Positions 18,453-25,097 of a stretch of 33,206 nt of DNA are shown piece after piece. Position numbers and translations under genes: made by a program. Each line of letters starts with the position of its first letter. Position 1 is the first letter of the stretch. Source of the stretch: Alphaproteobacteria bacterium. GTDB taxonomy: Bacteria > Pseudomonadota > Alphaproteobacteria > SHVZ01. The notes under the pieces were generated by a model. It had not been told where the DNA came from. It saw only the letters and a program-made list of their open reading frames with translations, and did no database searches. Where the stretch lies: positions 1-33,206 of the forward strand of contig VGEH01000041.1 of the NCBI GenBank assembly GCA_016869375.1. The letters run 5' to 3'.

Positions 18453-19067
18453 CTACGCCGCGTTCTTGCCTTCGCCGTCCTTGAGCAGGGTTTTTACCTC
18501 TTGCTGGCTCAGATTGCCTCCTGGCGGCAGCCCTTCCGGATGCGGGGGTGTCTCGCCTGCAGGCGCCGCAGGCTGCGGCACGCCGCGCCGCTCCTTGCCC
18601 TGAAAAGCCTGGTCGACGTGCCGGCGACGATCCGGGCCGACGAACTTGGCCGAGCGCACGAACGCGCGCTGATTGTCGATCACCGAGCAGAAGCGCACGA
18701 GCAGGGTCTTGGCCGAGATCGGCTTCGCCAGGAACTCGGTCACGCCGGCATCCCGGGCCCGCTTGACCTGGCCGAGCTCGGTATGGGCGGAGACCATGAT
18801 CACCGGCAGGAAGGGGTTCGGCGTCTCCGGCGAATTCCGGATCTGTTTGGTGAGTTCGTAGCCGTCCAGAGGCGCCATCGGCCCATCGGTCACGATGATG
18901 TCGACGTGGCGCTCGCGCATGTGGTTCAGGGCCGACTCGCCGTCGGTGGCTTCGTAGATGGTGCGGAAGCCATAGCTCCGCGCCAGCCCGACGAGGAGGC
19001 TCCGCATGTACTTGCTCGGATCGGCGATCAGAAGACTGATTCGCTCGAAATTGTAGGTGCCACTCAC
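18453..19067 (-). CDS. Single-domain response regulator (CheY-like receiver with disordered tail)
   Basis: The 204-aa protein has one receiver domain (about residues 9-130) with the acidic Asp16, phospho-accepting Asp61 in DIIVTDGPMAPLDG, the switch Ser/Thr region VIMVSAH and Lys115 in FLAKPIS. No DNA-binding domain follows; instead there is a FVGPDRRRH motif and a Pro/Gly-rich tail, common in alphaproteobacterial stand-alone receivers. The start is GTG 19067. It likely works by protein contacts, with the adjacent Hpt-like protein as an obvious partner. The sensor kinase is not in the window. Confidence 0.85.
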   Translation of the reverse strand: MSGTYNFERISLLIADPSKYMRSLLVGLARSYGFRTIYEATDGESALNHMRERHVDIIVTDGPMAPLDGYELTKQIRNSPETPNPFLPVIMVSAHTELGQVKRARDAGVTEFLAKPISAKTLLVRFCSVIDNQRAFVRSAKFVGPDRRRHVDQAFQGKERRGVPQPAAPAGETPPHPEGLPPGGNLSQQEVKTLLKDGEGKNAA

Positions 19068-19231
19068 CGGTCCGACCCGAAAGCCCCCTTTTTAGGAGCA
19101 ACGTCACAGAATACCGCGACGCTGCTAAGTCCACATCTAACGTTGAAATCTAAGCGCCTGTCGAGCCTTTTGGAAAATTGCTCCAAGATTTTAGGGTATT
19201 ATTCGTAAATTAAGCGTAAACCTGAGCGTCA

Positions 19232-19462
19232 ATGGCGACTGCTCACCAGATCCTGCTTGCCGCGATCGAGGCTGTATTGGGCCCTGGAAGCGACGCCGGT
19301 CGCTATTTGGCGCGCGCGATGGAGTCCGACGACGCGCTCGACCTGCTATTGGCCGAGGCGGCATTCCAGGATCTGGACGACGGACAGAAGAAGGCGATCG
19401 CCGCGCGGGTCGACCGCGACGCCGAGCAGGAGATCGAACGCCGCCGGCACCGTCGGCGGTAG
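19232..19462 (+). CDS. Small hypothetical protein, Asp/Ala-rich with Arg-rich tail
   Basis: The frame encodes 76 aa: a helical, acidic body (LLLAEAAFQDLDDGQKKAIAAR) and a strongly basic end (IERRRHRRR). I do not recognise the family. It starts at ATG 19232 after an unusually A/T-rich 164-bp gap (19068-19231) shared with the divergent response regulator; that gap contains TTGGA...TCCAA dyads and TATTAT but no confident promoter. Its codon use looks like that of its neighbours, which favours a real gene. Confidence 0.5.
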   Translation: MATAHQILLAAIEAVLGPGSDAGRYLARAMESDDALDLLLAEAAFQDLDDGQKKAIAARVDRDAEQEIERRRHRRR

Positions 19463-19490
19463 TCCGGTAGCGCGCCTAGGCCGCCTAGGC
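19441..19490. terminator. Convergent stem-loops between the small ORF and ptsN
   Basis: Two inverted repeats lie at the meeting point of the convergent genes: CCGCCG/CGGCGG at about 19441-19459, and GCCTAGG (19474-19480) with CCTAGGC (19484-19490) around a CCG loop. The second includes the ptsN stop codon. Neither has a clear U-tract, so bidirectional termination is possible but unproven. Confidence 0.35.
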
Positions 19491-19937
19491 CTGGGTTTCG
19501 GTCAGCAGCGCGTAGATGGCATCCGCGCTGTCGCAGCCGCGCAGCTTGGCGCACATCGACTTGTCGCGCAGCAGCCGGGAGACGCGGGCGAGCGCCTTGA
19601 GATGGTCGGCGCCGGCAGCCTCCGGGGCCAGAAGCAGGAAGATCAGGTCGACCGGCTGCTCGTCGACCGAATCGAAGGCGATCGGCTTGTCGAGGCGGGC
19701 GAAGAGCCCGACCAGCCCGGTCAGCTTGGCGAAGCGTCCATGCGGGATGGCGATGCCCATGCCGACGCCGGTGGTGCCGAGGCGCTCGCGCTCGATCAGC
19801 GCGTCGAAGATCTCGCGCTCGTCGAGGCCGGAAAGCTCCGCCGCCTTCTTCGCGAGTTCCTGCAGAGCCTGCTTCTTACTGGTCGCCTTCAGGCTCGGCA
19901 CGATGCCGGGCGGGGTGACGAGATCAGCGATCTCCAT
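19485..19937 (-). CDS. ptsN: PTS IIA-like nitrogen-regulatory protein PtsN (EIIA-Ntr)
   Basis: Cytoplasmic phosphocarrier of the nitrogen phosphotransferase system, receiving phosphate from NPr and regulating potassium transport and stress or nitrogen responses. The 150-aa length is typical. The N-terminus EIADLVTPPGIVPSLKATSKKQALQELA is characteristic, and the phosphorylated His is His66 in GIAIPHGRF. ATG 19937 aligns with family starts; TTG 19952 would add five residues. In many proteobacteria ptsN follows rpoN and hpf; here rpoN lies 8.1 kb upstream on the same strand and hpf is not visible. The gap upstream (19938-20159) contains a CAACT-G-AGTTG dyad and an A/T-rich patch but no gene. Confidence 0.93.
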   Translation of the reverse strand: MEIADLVTPPGIVPSLKATSKKQALQELAKKAAELSGLDEREIFDALIERERLGTTGVGMGIAIPHGRFAKLTGLVGLFARLDKPIAFDSVDEQPVDLIFLLLAPEAAGADHLKALARVSRLLRDKSMCAKLRGCDSADAIYALLTETQA

Positions 19938-20159
19938 GACGCGCAGTCCCAAACCTCTTAGATCCCAACAACTGAGTTGACCCGGCCGCGGCCCGGCTGA
20001 TGCCAGTCGGCTCTAGGTTAAACTATTGTTATCTCAGGACGTTTATCTGTTCGCGTGGCGCTCTTCGCAACCGTCTGCCGCCCGCCCCGATAGAGGGGGT
20101 CGTCGGCGGCGGCGGACCATAGTGAGGGGTACCCCTCAAGTCAAGCGCGTCCGGCGAGC

Positions 20160-20996
20160 CTATCCGGACTGCGAGGACCAGTCGGAGCGGAACTCGCCGA
20201 AGAGGGTCAGGCCGCCGCAGGCATAGATCGTCTGGCCGGTGATGTAGGACGCCTCGTCGGATGCGAGGAAGGCGAAGACCGCGGCGATCTCCTCGGGCGC
20301 GCCGGCGCGCCCCATCGGGATGTGGCTCTCGACCGCGCGGCGCTTCCCCGGATCGCCGGTCCATCCCTTGTTGATCGGCGTCTCGATCGCTCCCGGCCCG
20401 ACTGCGTTCACGCGGATGCGGCGGTCGGCATACTCGAGCGCGAGCGTGCGCGTCAGGTTGGCGAGCCCGGCCTTGCTCAGGGAGTAGGGGAGGTAGCCCG
20501 GCTTCGGCACGATCTGGTGCACGCTCGAGTTCGACAGGATCACGCCTGGCTTTTGGGCGGCGAGGAAGTGACGTATCGCCGCCTGCGCGCAGTTCCAGGC
20601 GCCGATCAGGTTGACGTCGAGAATGCGGCGGAGCTCGGCCTCGTCGAGATCCTCGCTCGGCGAGAAGGACTGGATGCCGGCGTTATTGACCAGGATGTCG
20701 AGTCCGCTCCAGGAGGCGATCGCCTTTGCCACCATCGCGTCCACCTGCTCCTTGTCCGCGACATCGGCGGCGAGCGCCAGGTGTCGCGCGGCGGTGAAGC
20801 CTGCCTTCCGCGATGCGGTCTCCGCCTCGGTCAGCGCCGCGGCGGGACTGTCGCCGCCGTCGCGATGATTGATCGCGACCTCGGCGCCTTCCTCGGCGAA
20901 GCGCACGGCGATCGCCCGCCCGATGCCGGTGGCGGCGCCGGTCACCAGCGCGCGCCGGCCTCTCAGGCGATAGCGGCGGTCGAAGCCTGTTTCCAT
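20160..20996 (-). CDS. Short-chain dehydrogenase/reductase (glucose 1-dehydrogenase-like)
   Basis: The 278-aa classical SDR has the NAD(P)-binding motif TGAATGIG at about residues 19-26, NNAG in DILVNNAGIQ, and the catalytic triad Ser (ILSNSSVHQ) and Tyr-x3-Lys (YLPYSLSKAG). A conserved VNAVGPGAIETPIN segment follows, and the C-terminus YACGGLTLFGEFRSDW resembles glucose-1-dehydrogenase-type members. The specific substrate cannot be set from sequence; sugar or polyol oxidation is possible. AGGAGG is present upstream of ATG 20996, at a rather long spacing. It diverges from the LuxR gene across a region holding a perfect Crp-type palindrome. Confidence 0.88.
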   Translation of the reverse strand: METGFDRRYRLRGRRALVTGAATGIGRAIAVRFAEEGAEVAINHRDGGDSPAAALTEAETASRKAGFTAARHLALAADVADKEQVDAMVAKAIASWSGLDILVNNAGIQSFSPSEDLDEAELRRILDVNLIGAWNCAQAAIRHFLAAQKPGVILSNSSVHQIVPKPGYLPYSLSKAGLANLTRTLALEYADRRIRVNAVGPGAIETPINKGWTGDPGKRRAVESHIPMGRAGAPEEIAAVFAFLASDEASYITGQTIYACGGLTLFGEFRSDWSSQSG

Positions 20997-21070
20997 GCGA
21001 GCAAGACCCTCCTGAGCCCCGTGCCGTTACAGGGGCAAGGATTTCACGCCGCGAGAAGAATATCTCGTTG

Positions 21071-21090
21071 CCTGTGAAGCGCTTCACAGG
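21071..21090. promoter_or_regulatory. Perfect Crp-type operator (TGTGA-N6-TCACA) in divergent promoter region
   Basis: Bases 21071-21090 are a perfect 20-bp palindrome containing TGTGA, six bases, TCACA, the consensus recognised by cAMP receptor proteins. It is centred at 21080.5 between the divergent SDR and LuxR-type genes. A TATCTC hexamer at 21110-21115 would place a rightward transcription start near 21122, with the palindrome centred about 41.5 bp upstream, as at class II activated promoters. A leftward TATTCT at 21057-21062 would place the same site over the -35 area of the SDR gene, as for repression. Confidence 0.65.
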
Positions 21091-21169
21091 GTGCATCCCC
21101 CGGTCGGGGTATCTCCATCGTCGGGGAGGCGACCCGATGGCGGGCCGCCCGGGGACGAGGGAGAGAGGG

Positions 21170-21835
21170 ATGGATGCCAAGGTCAGCAATCACCCGGCGA
21201 CGACGTCCGTCTGGCGCGGTCTGCGTGACGCCCAGCCGATGCCGAGCCTGGACGACCTTCTGAAGCATGCGATCGACCGGCTCGCCCAGGCGGTGCTGGT
21301 GGTCGACACCGACAGCGAGATCATCACCCGCAACGCGATGGCCGAGCGCATCCTTGCCTCCGGTGACGGGCTCTGCGTCCGCGGCCACGCGCTCTCGGCC
21401 GTCCGCGCCGCCGACGCCCGCGCTCTCAAATCTGCGATCGCCGAGGCGATCGCCGGCCCGGCCCGTGGCGACCGCTCGCCCCACGAGGTGGTGACGATCG
21501 GGAGACCCTCCGCCGGTACGCCGTTGATCCTGCTGATCGCCGCTCTCGAGACGGGTCCGGGCCGAAAGGTGGCGCTGGTGCTGGTTGGCGATCTCGAGCG
21601 GCCGACGCCCAGCTATGGCTGCCAGCTGCGGGTCGGCTTCGGTCTCACTGATTCAGAAATCGGCGTCGCCCTGGCTCTGATGGACGGCCAGCGGCCGAAG
21701 GAAATCGCCGACCGGCGCGGCGTGCGTCTTTCCACGGTATCGACGCAGATGAAGGCGATCTTCGCCAAGACCGGCGCCGCCCGCCAGTCCGACCTGGTGA
21801 AGCTGATCGCGGGACTGCCGAGCCTTTGCCACTGA
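21170..21835 (+). CDS. LuxR-family transcriptional regulator with N-terminal PAS-like domain
   Basis: The 221-aa protein has an N-terminal sensory region (LLKHAIDRLAQAVLVVDTDSEIITRNAMAERIL, residues about 27-60) that looks PAS-like. The C-terminal LuxR/GerE helix-turn-helix is seen as FGLTDSEIGVALALMDGQRPKEIADRRGVRLSTVSTQMKAIFAKTG. No autoinducer-binding domain is recognised. ATG 21170 follows GAGGGAGAGAGGG; ATG 21137 is an alternative. The stop overlaps a possible start of the Crp gene (TGATG), suggesting coupling. A perfect Crp-type site lies upstream, so autoregulation of the pair is likely. Confidence 0.8.
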   Translation: MDAKVSNHPATTSVWRGLRDAQPMPSLDDLLKHAIDRLAQAVLVVDTDSEIITRNAMAERILASGDGLCVRGHALSAVRAADARALKSAIAEAIAGPARGDRSPHEVVTIGRPSAGTPLILLIAALETGPGRKVALVLVGDLERPTPSYGCQLRVGFGLTDSEIGVALALMDGQRPKEIADRRGVRLSTVSTQMKAIFAKTGAARQSDLVKLIAGLPSLCH

Positions 21836-21939
21836 TGGGCGCGTCAATGCAGATCGTCCGCGACGCCGGGCTGCCTGCTCCGCTAGCCTCGCGCCGGGGA
21901 GCGGGGTGGCATCCTCCGCTCGAGAGGTGGATCGGGCAG

Positions 21940-22635
21940 ATGGCTGTAGGGTCTGGCGAAGGCGAGCGGCGGATTCTCGAAAGCCATGGTCTCTTCGGCC
22001 AGCTTTCGCGCGACGAGCTCGACCGCATCCTCGCCTTCGCTCGCATCGAGAGCTATCGCGCCCGCCAGGTGATCTTCCGCAAGGGCTCGCCCGGTCGCGG
22101 GATGATGGCGGTGTTGGCGGGTCAGGTGCAGATCCGCGCGGGCGCCGCCGACGGCCGCGACGCGATCCTCAACCTGATCGAGCCCGGGGAGGTGTTCGGC
22201 GAGATGGCGCTGCTCGACGGCCGCGATCGCTCGGCCGATGCGGTCGCGGCCGTCGATTGCCGCCTCCTGGTCATCGACCGCCGCGACTTTCTCCCCTTCC
22301 TCGAGCGCAATCCTTCGGTCGCGATCCGGCTGATGGCGATCCTCTCCGAGAAGATTCGGCGAACGACCGAGCAGATCGAGGATCTGCTGTTCCTCGATCT
22401 CGCCTCACGCCTCGCCAAGCGCCTGCTCCGCGTCGCCAAGCCCGATGGCGCCGGAGGCCGCATGTGCACACCGGTGCTCTCGCAGCGCGAGCTCGCCAAC
22501 CAGCTCGGCTTCACCCGCGAAAGCGTCAACAAGCAGCTGGGCGAGTGGCAGAAGGAGAAGCTGATCGAGCTCGTCGACCGCCGGGTCACGATCTTGGACG
22601 AGGATGCGCTGGCGGAGATCGCTGGGGGAGGATGA
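21940..22635 (+). CDS. Crp/Fnr-family transcriptional regulator with cAMP-type binding pocket
   Basis: The 231-aa protein has a cyclic-nucleotide-binding beta barrel at about residues 17-125, with the phosphate-binding cassette EPGEVFGEMALLDGRDRSA: Glu88, Arg97 and Ser98 are the residues that bind cAMP in this family. The C-terminal winged helix begins near residue 180 (LSQRELANQLGFTRESVNKQL). The recognition helix keeps Arg193 and Glu194, with Lys198 in place of the third Crp contact Arg, in line with TGTGA recognition. No Fnr-type cysteine cluster is seen. ATG 21940 aligns best with family starts and follows AGAGGTGG; ATG 21835, overlapping the LuxR stop, would add 35 residues. Convergent with the cyclase gene, 22 bp apart. 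Confidence 0.88.
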   Translation: MAVGSGEGERRILESHGLFGQLSRDELDRILAFARIESYRARQVIFRKGSPGRGMMAVLAGQVQIRAGAADGRDAILNLIEPGEVFGEMALLDGRDRSADAVAAVDCRLLVIDRRDFLPFLERNPSVAIRLMAILSEKIRRTTEQIEDLLFLDLASRLAKRLLRVAKPDGAGGRMCTPVLSQRELANQLGFTRESVNKQLGEWQKEKLIELVDRRVTILDEDALAEIAGGG

Positions 22636-22657
22636 GAGAGCCGATACGGCCGTCGTC

Positions 22658-24319
22658 CTATTTGAGGCCGGCCAGCCGCAGATTCTCTCTGGTCTCGTTC
22701 ACCCAGGCGGTGTCGGCATTCGGAAGCCTGGCCGCCCACTCGTCGACGGAGAACAGCGGATCGAGACGCATGACTTCCGCCGCGGTCGCGCGAGCGGCCT
22801 CGAGATTGCCGAGAAGGCATTGGACGCTCGCGAGACCGACGAGCGAACGCACGAAGCCGGCGTTGCGCTTGAGAACCTCGCCGAACGCGTTCTGCGCTTC
22901 CTCGAGGCGGCGAGACTGCCAGTATGCCCAGGCGAGATTGTGCCGCAGCCAAAGAGGCGCGTAGGGATTCATGCGGACCGCGCGCTCGTAGCAGAGCGTC
23001 GCCTCGTCCAATCGGTCGGCATAGGCATAGACTTGCCCGAGCATCGCCATCAGCTCGGAATCGCCGCGCGACAGCGCGATGGCCTGCTTCATCGCGGCGA
23101 TCGCCTCGTCGTATCGGCGATCGAGGACGAGGATATAGGCGCCGAGACCGTGCGTGTCGGGGTAGGTCGGTCCGAGCAGAAGAGCGCGGCGGTGAAGAGC
23201 CTGCAGGATCGGCATGGTCCGTGCCGGATCGGTGTTCCAGCCGTGACGGATGTCGTCCATCAGGCAATAGCCGAGCGTCACGGTTGCCGCGAGATAGCTG
23301 GGATCGTAGGCGAGCGCCGTGCGATACAGGCGCTCGGCCTCGCGATGGCCGGTGCGCGTGATCTCGCGCGCCTTCTCGCGGCCTCGCTGGTATTGCTGCC
23401 ACGCGCGCGTGTCGCTCGTGCCGCTGTTCCAAAGGCGCGCCCTTTCGCCTTCGGTCAGGCTGACCTGCAGCGCCGTTGTGACTTCGCGCGCGATGACGTC
23501 GGGCATGCGCGATACGAGGTCGAGATCGGTATCGCTGCGATCGCTCCAGACGATGCGACCGGTCGCGCTTTCGACTAGCTGAATGCTGAGCCGCAGGCGG
23601 CCGTCTCCGGTCACGCCCGAGCCGGTCAGCCGATAGTGGTGCGGACTCGAAGACCGAACCTGGTCGCCGTTCCTGTCGGCGAGATCTCCCCGTATCAGGA
23701 GGATGCCCGAGATCGAGGAGAGCATCGAGGTCAGCTCCTCGGCGACGAGATCGCAGGCCTTGCGTGCGGTCCTGCCGCCACTGATCACGCGGAATCTCTG
23801 GATCTCGACCGATGGACGCTCATAGTTCTGGAGCGCCTCGGCGGCGGGTGCAGCCTGGCCCGAAGGTGGCCTCTTGGGCTCTAGGCTGTAAGCGCGTATC
23901 CGGCCGGTGATGTTCTTCAGGCGATGCTCGCCGGCGAAGACGAAGTCGGCATCGACCCGGTCGCGAACCAGATCGTGCACGGCACCCGACACGAGGATCT
24001 TCCCTGGCTCGGCCAGGGCCTGCAGGCGAGCCGCGATGTTCACGCCGTCGCCGTGGATGTCTCCGTCGACGTCGTAAACGTCGCCGAGATTGACCGCGAT
24101 GCGATAGGTGAGCCTCGTCGATGCCGGCTCGCCGGCGGAGGCCTGGACGGCCTGGATTCTCAGGGCGGCGGTCACGGCATGCGTGCTGCTCGGAAGCTCG
24201 GCGAGGAAAGAGTCCCCCTGGGTGCCGACGACGCGCCCGCCGAGCTCGGCGATGATGCTCGTCATCTTGCTGCGGCTCTCGATCAGGGCCGCGATCGTCT
24301 CGCGCTCACGCCCGCTCAC
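22658..24319 (-). CDS. Class III adenylate cyclase-TPR protein, main fragment after a frameshift
   Basis: The fragment opens at GTG 24319 and gives 553 aa. It has most of a class III cyclase domain (GGRVVGTQGDSFLAEL with the second metal Asp; YRIAVNLGDV; GDIHGDGVNIAARLQALAEPG with the transition-state Asn and Arg). A central TolB/FlgO-like domain (RKACDLVAEELTSMLSS ... RLSIQLVESATGRIVWSDR) follows, then at least four TPR repeats to the C-terminus. The usual N-terminus with the first metal-binding Asp lies in another frame just upstream (24306-24398), separated by a 10-bp tandem duplication. Removing one repeat unit gives one 576-aa protein that aligns with the family without gaps. As it stands, the translated part lacks an essential Asp and should not make cAMP. 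Confidence 0.85.
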   Translation of the reverse strand: MSGRERETIAALIESRSKMTSIIAELGGRVVGTQGDSFLAELPSSTHAVTAALRIQAVQASAGEPASTRLTYRIAVNLGDVYDVDGDIHGDGVNIAARLQALAEPGKILVSGAVHDLVRDRVDADFVFAGEHRLKNITGRIRAYSLEPKRPPSGQAAPAAEALQNYERPSVEIQRFRVISGGRTARKACDLVAEELTSMLSSISGILLIRGDLADRNGDQVRSSSPHHYRLTGSGVTGDGRLRLSIQLVESATGRIVWSDRSDTDLDLVSRMPDVIAREVTTALQVSLTEGERARLWNSGTSDTRAWQQYQRGREKAREITRTGHREAERLYRTALAYDPSYLAATVTLGYCLMDDIRHGWNTDPARTMPILQALHRRALLLGPTYPDTHGLGAYILVLDRRYDEAIAAMKQAIALSRGDSELMAMLGQVYAYADRLDEATLCYERAVRMNPYAPLWLRHNLAWAYWQSRRLEEAQNAFGEVLKRNAGFVRSLVGLASVQCLLGNLEAARATAAEVMRLDPLFSVDEWAARLPNADTAWVNETRENLRLAGLK

Positions 24320-24398
24320 GCCCGCTCATGCCCCTGCTGTAGCCGACGGCATCGGCCATCAGAATGGCGGTCAATCGGCCATGGCCGGCAGCCGTCAC
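24306..24398 (-). pseudogene. Detached N-terminus of the adenylate cyclase (out of frame)
   Basis: From GTG 24398, preceded by a G-rich ribosome binding site (GGGGGG, about five bases away), the frame reads ...RLTAILMADAVGYSRGMSGRERA and stops at TGA 24306-24308. LTAILMADAVGYSR is the classic opening of class III cyclases; Asp16 would be the first metal ligand. The stop is created by the duplicated 10-bp unit at 24309-24328. Confidence 0.75.
24309..24328 (-). repeat. 10-bp tandem duplication causing a frameshift
   Basis: On the minus strand TGAGCGGGCG occurs twice in perfect tandem (24328-24319 and 24318-24309), and a third partial copy TGAGCG follows. Ten bases is not a multiple of three, so the extra unit shifts the cyclase reading frame. 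Tandem units of this kind can be gained or lost by replication slippage. Confidence 0.85.
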
Positions 24399-24409
24399 AA
24401 TGCCCCCCA

Positions 24410-24445
24410 CCGGACGGAACGGTCCCCCCGAACGATCCCGTCCGG
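24410..24445. other. Hairpin-forming inverted repeat upstream of the cyclase start
   Basis: CCGGACGG (24410-24417) and CCGTCCGG (24438-24445) are perfect 8-bp inverted arms 20 bases apart. They lie in the 175-bp gap between the precursor-like gene and the cyclase start. With no T-run it is not a clear terminator; an operator or attenuating hairpin is possible. Nothing else is recognised in this gap. Confidence 0.3.
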
Positions 24446-24573
24446 GAGGCTATCCGTATCACAGTCCGGTGGTCGAGCCTATGAGGCTGCAGTTCTAGCG
24501 GGTGCCCGGAGCGCCCATATCGCCTTGCGAGAAGCGTTCCGGCAGCCTTCCGTCGCTGACGCGAGCCGGCGAT

Positions 24574-24945
24574 TCAGCAGGACGCGCAGGAGCGGATCAG
24601 ATGGTGCGCGAGCATTAACAGATCCTTCTCGCGCAGCTCCTCCGGTGGAGGAATGATGAGGTAGAACTTCCCTTCAGGCTGGACGAAGACTTCCACCTCG
24701 ATTTCGGCTCCCTCATCGAGAAGCTTGGCGTCGATGAAGCCTTGGGTCGGGTTCTTCTTGAACCTCTCGAGTTCTTCGGGGCTTGCCCAAAGCCTCACCA
24801 GCAGATCTCGCATCTTGTAGGCATAGTCCGGCGGACCCTGATCCGTCCTGGTGACCCAGCGATGGAAGTATCGCTTCTTTTTCCCTGATCCCGCCTTCTT
24901 GCCGGTACGCCTTGCCGGCGCATTCTTCCCCCGCGCATTAACCAT
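24574..24945 (-). CDS. Candidate RiPP precursor with nitrile-hydratase-leader-like (NHLP) domain
   Basis: The 123-aa protein has three parts. Residues 1-30 are very rich in Lys and Arg. Residues about 42-112 resemble an NHLP leader: YKMRDLLVRLWASPEELERF, then KKNPTQGF, then an acidic beta segment (EIEVEVFVQ) and KFYLIIPPPEELREKDLLML. The last ten residues are HHLIRSCASC, a short tail with two Cys and two Ser. No Gly-Gly cleavage site is visible. ATG 24945 is chosen because AGGGGAG lies seven bases upstream; TTG 24984 would extend the protein by 13 residues but is at the predicted transcription start. The gene diverges from the YcaO gene, which fits a precursor role. An alternative is a nitrile-hydratase-alpha-like relic or a stand-alone small protein. 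Confidence 0.65.
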   Translation of the reverse strand: MVNARGKNAPARRTGKKAGSGKKKRYFHRWVTRTDQGPPDYAYKMRDLLVRLWASPEELERFKKNPTQGFIDAKLLDEGAEIEVEVFVQPEGKFYLIIPPPEELREKDLLMLAHHLIRSCASC

Positions 24946-24992
24946 TTCGGCGCTCCCCTTTTTGGTAGATGGAATTTCGGACAACGTTAGCG

Positions 24993-25020
24993 AGAATAGC
25001 AGGGACGGGTGCCTGGTCTA
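24993..25020 (-). promoter_or_regulatory. Possible promoter of the precursor-like gene
   Basis: On the minus strand TAGACC (25020-25015) and TATTCT (24998-24993) are 16 bp apart, each matching the sigma-70 consensus at four of six positions. Transcription would begin near 24986, about 41 bases before ATG 24945. Adjacent dyads (ATCCCC/GGGGAT at 25020-25037 and ACCTGT/ACAGGT at 25052-25083) lie between this promoter and the YcaO start and may be operators. Confidence 0.35.
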
Positions 25021-25097
25021 TCCCCAGGTTGGGGGATGGCGATCATAAGAGACCTGTCTAAGTGTGTGCGGTTGGCAACAGGTAGGTACGGCGCGAG

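Noticed and set aside
19160-19210. A/T-rich stretch considered as a sigma-54 promoter for the small ORF
   Set aside because: The GG and GC pairs do not have the required 10-base spacing, and the -35/-10-like pair is 21 bp apart.
24321-24656. Plus-strand frames across the gap between cyclase and precursor-like gene
   Set aside because: No ribosome binding site, no motif, and they overlap the supported minus-strand genes.
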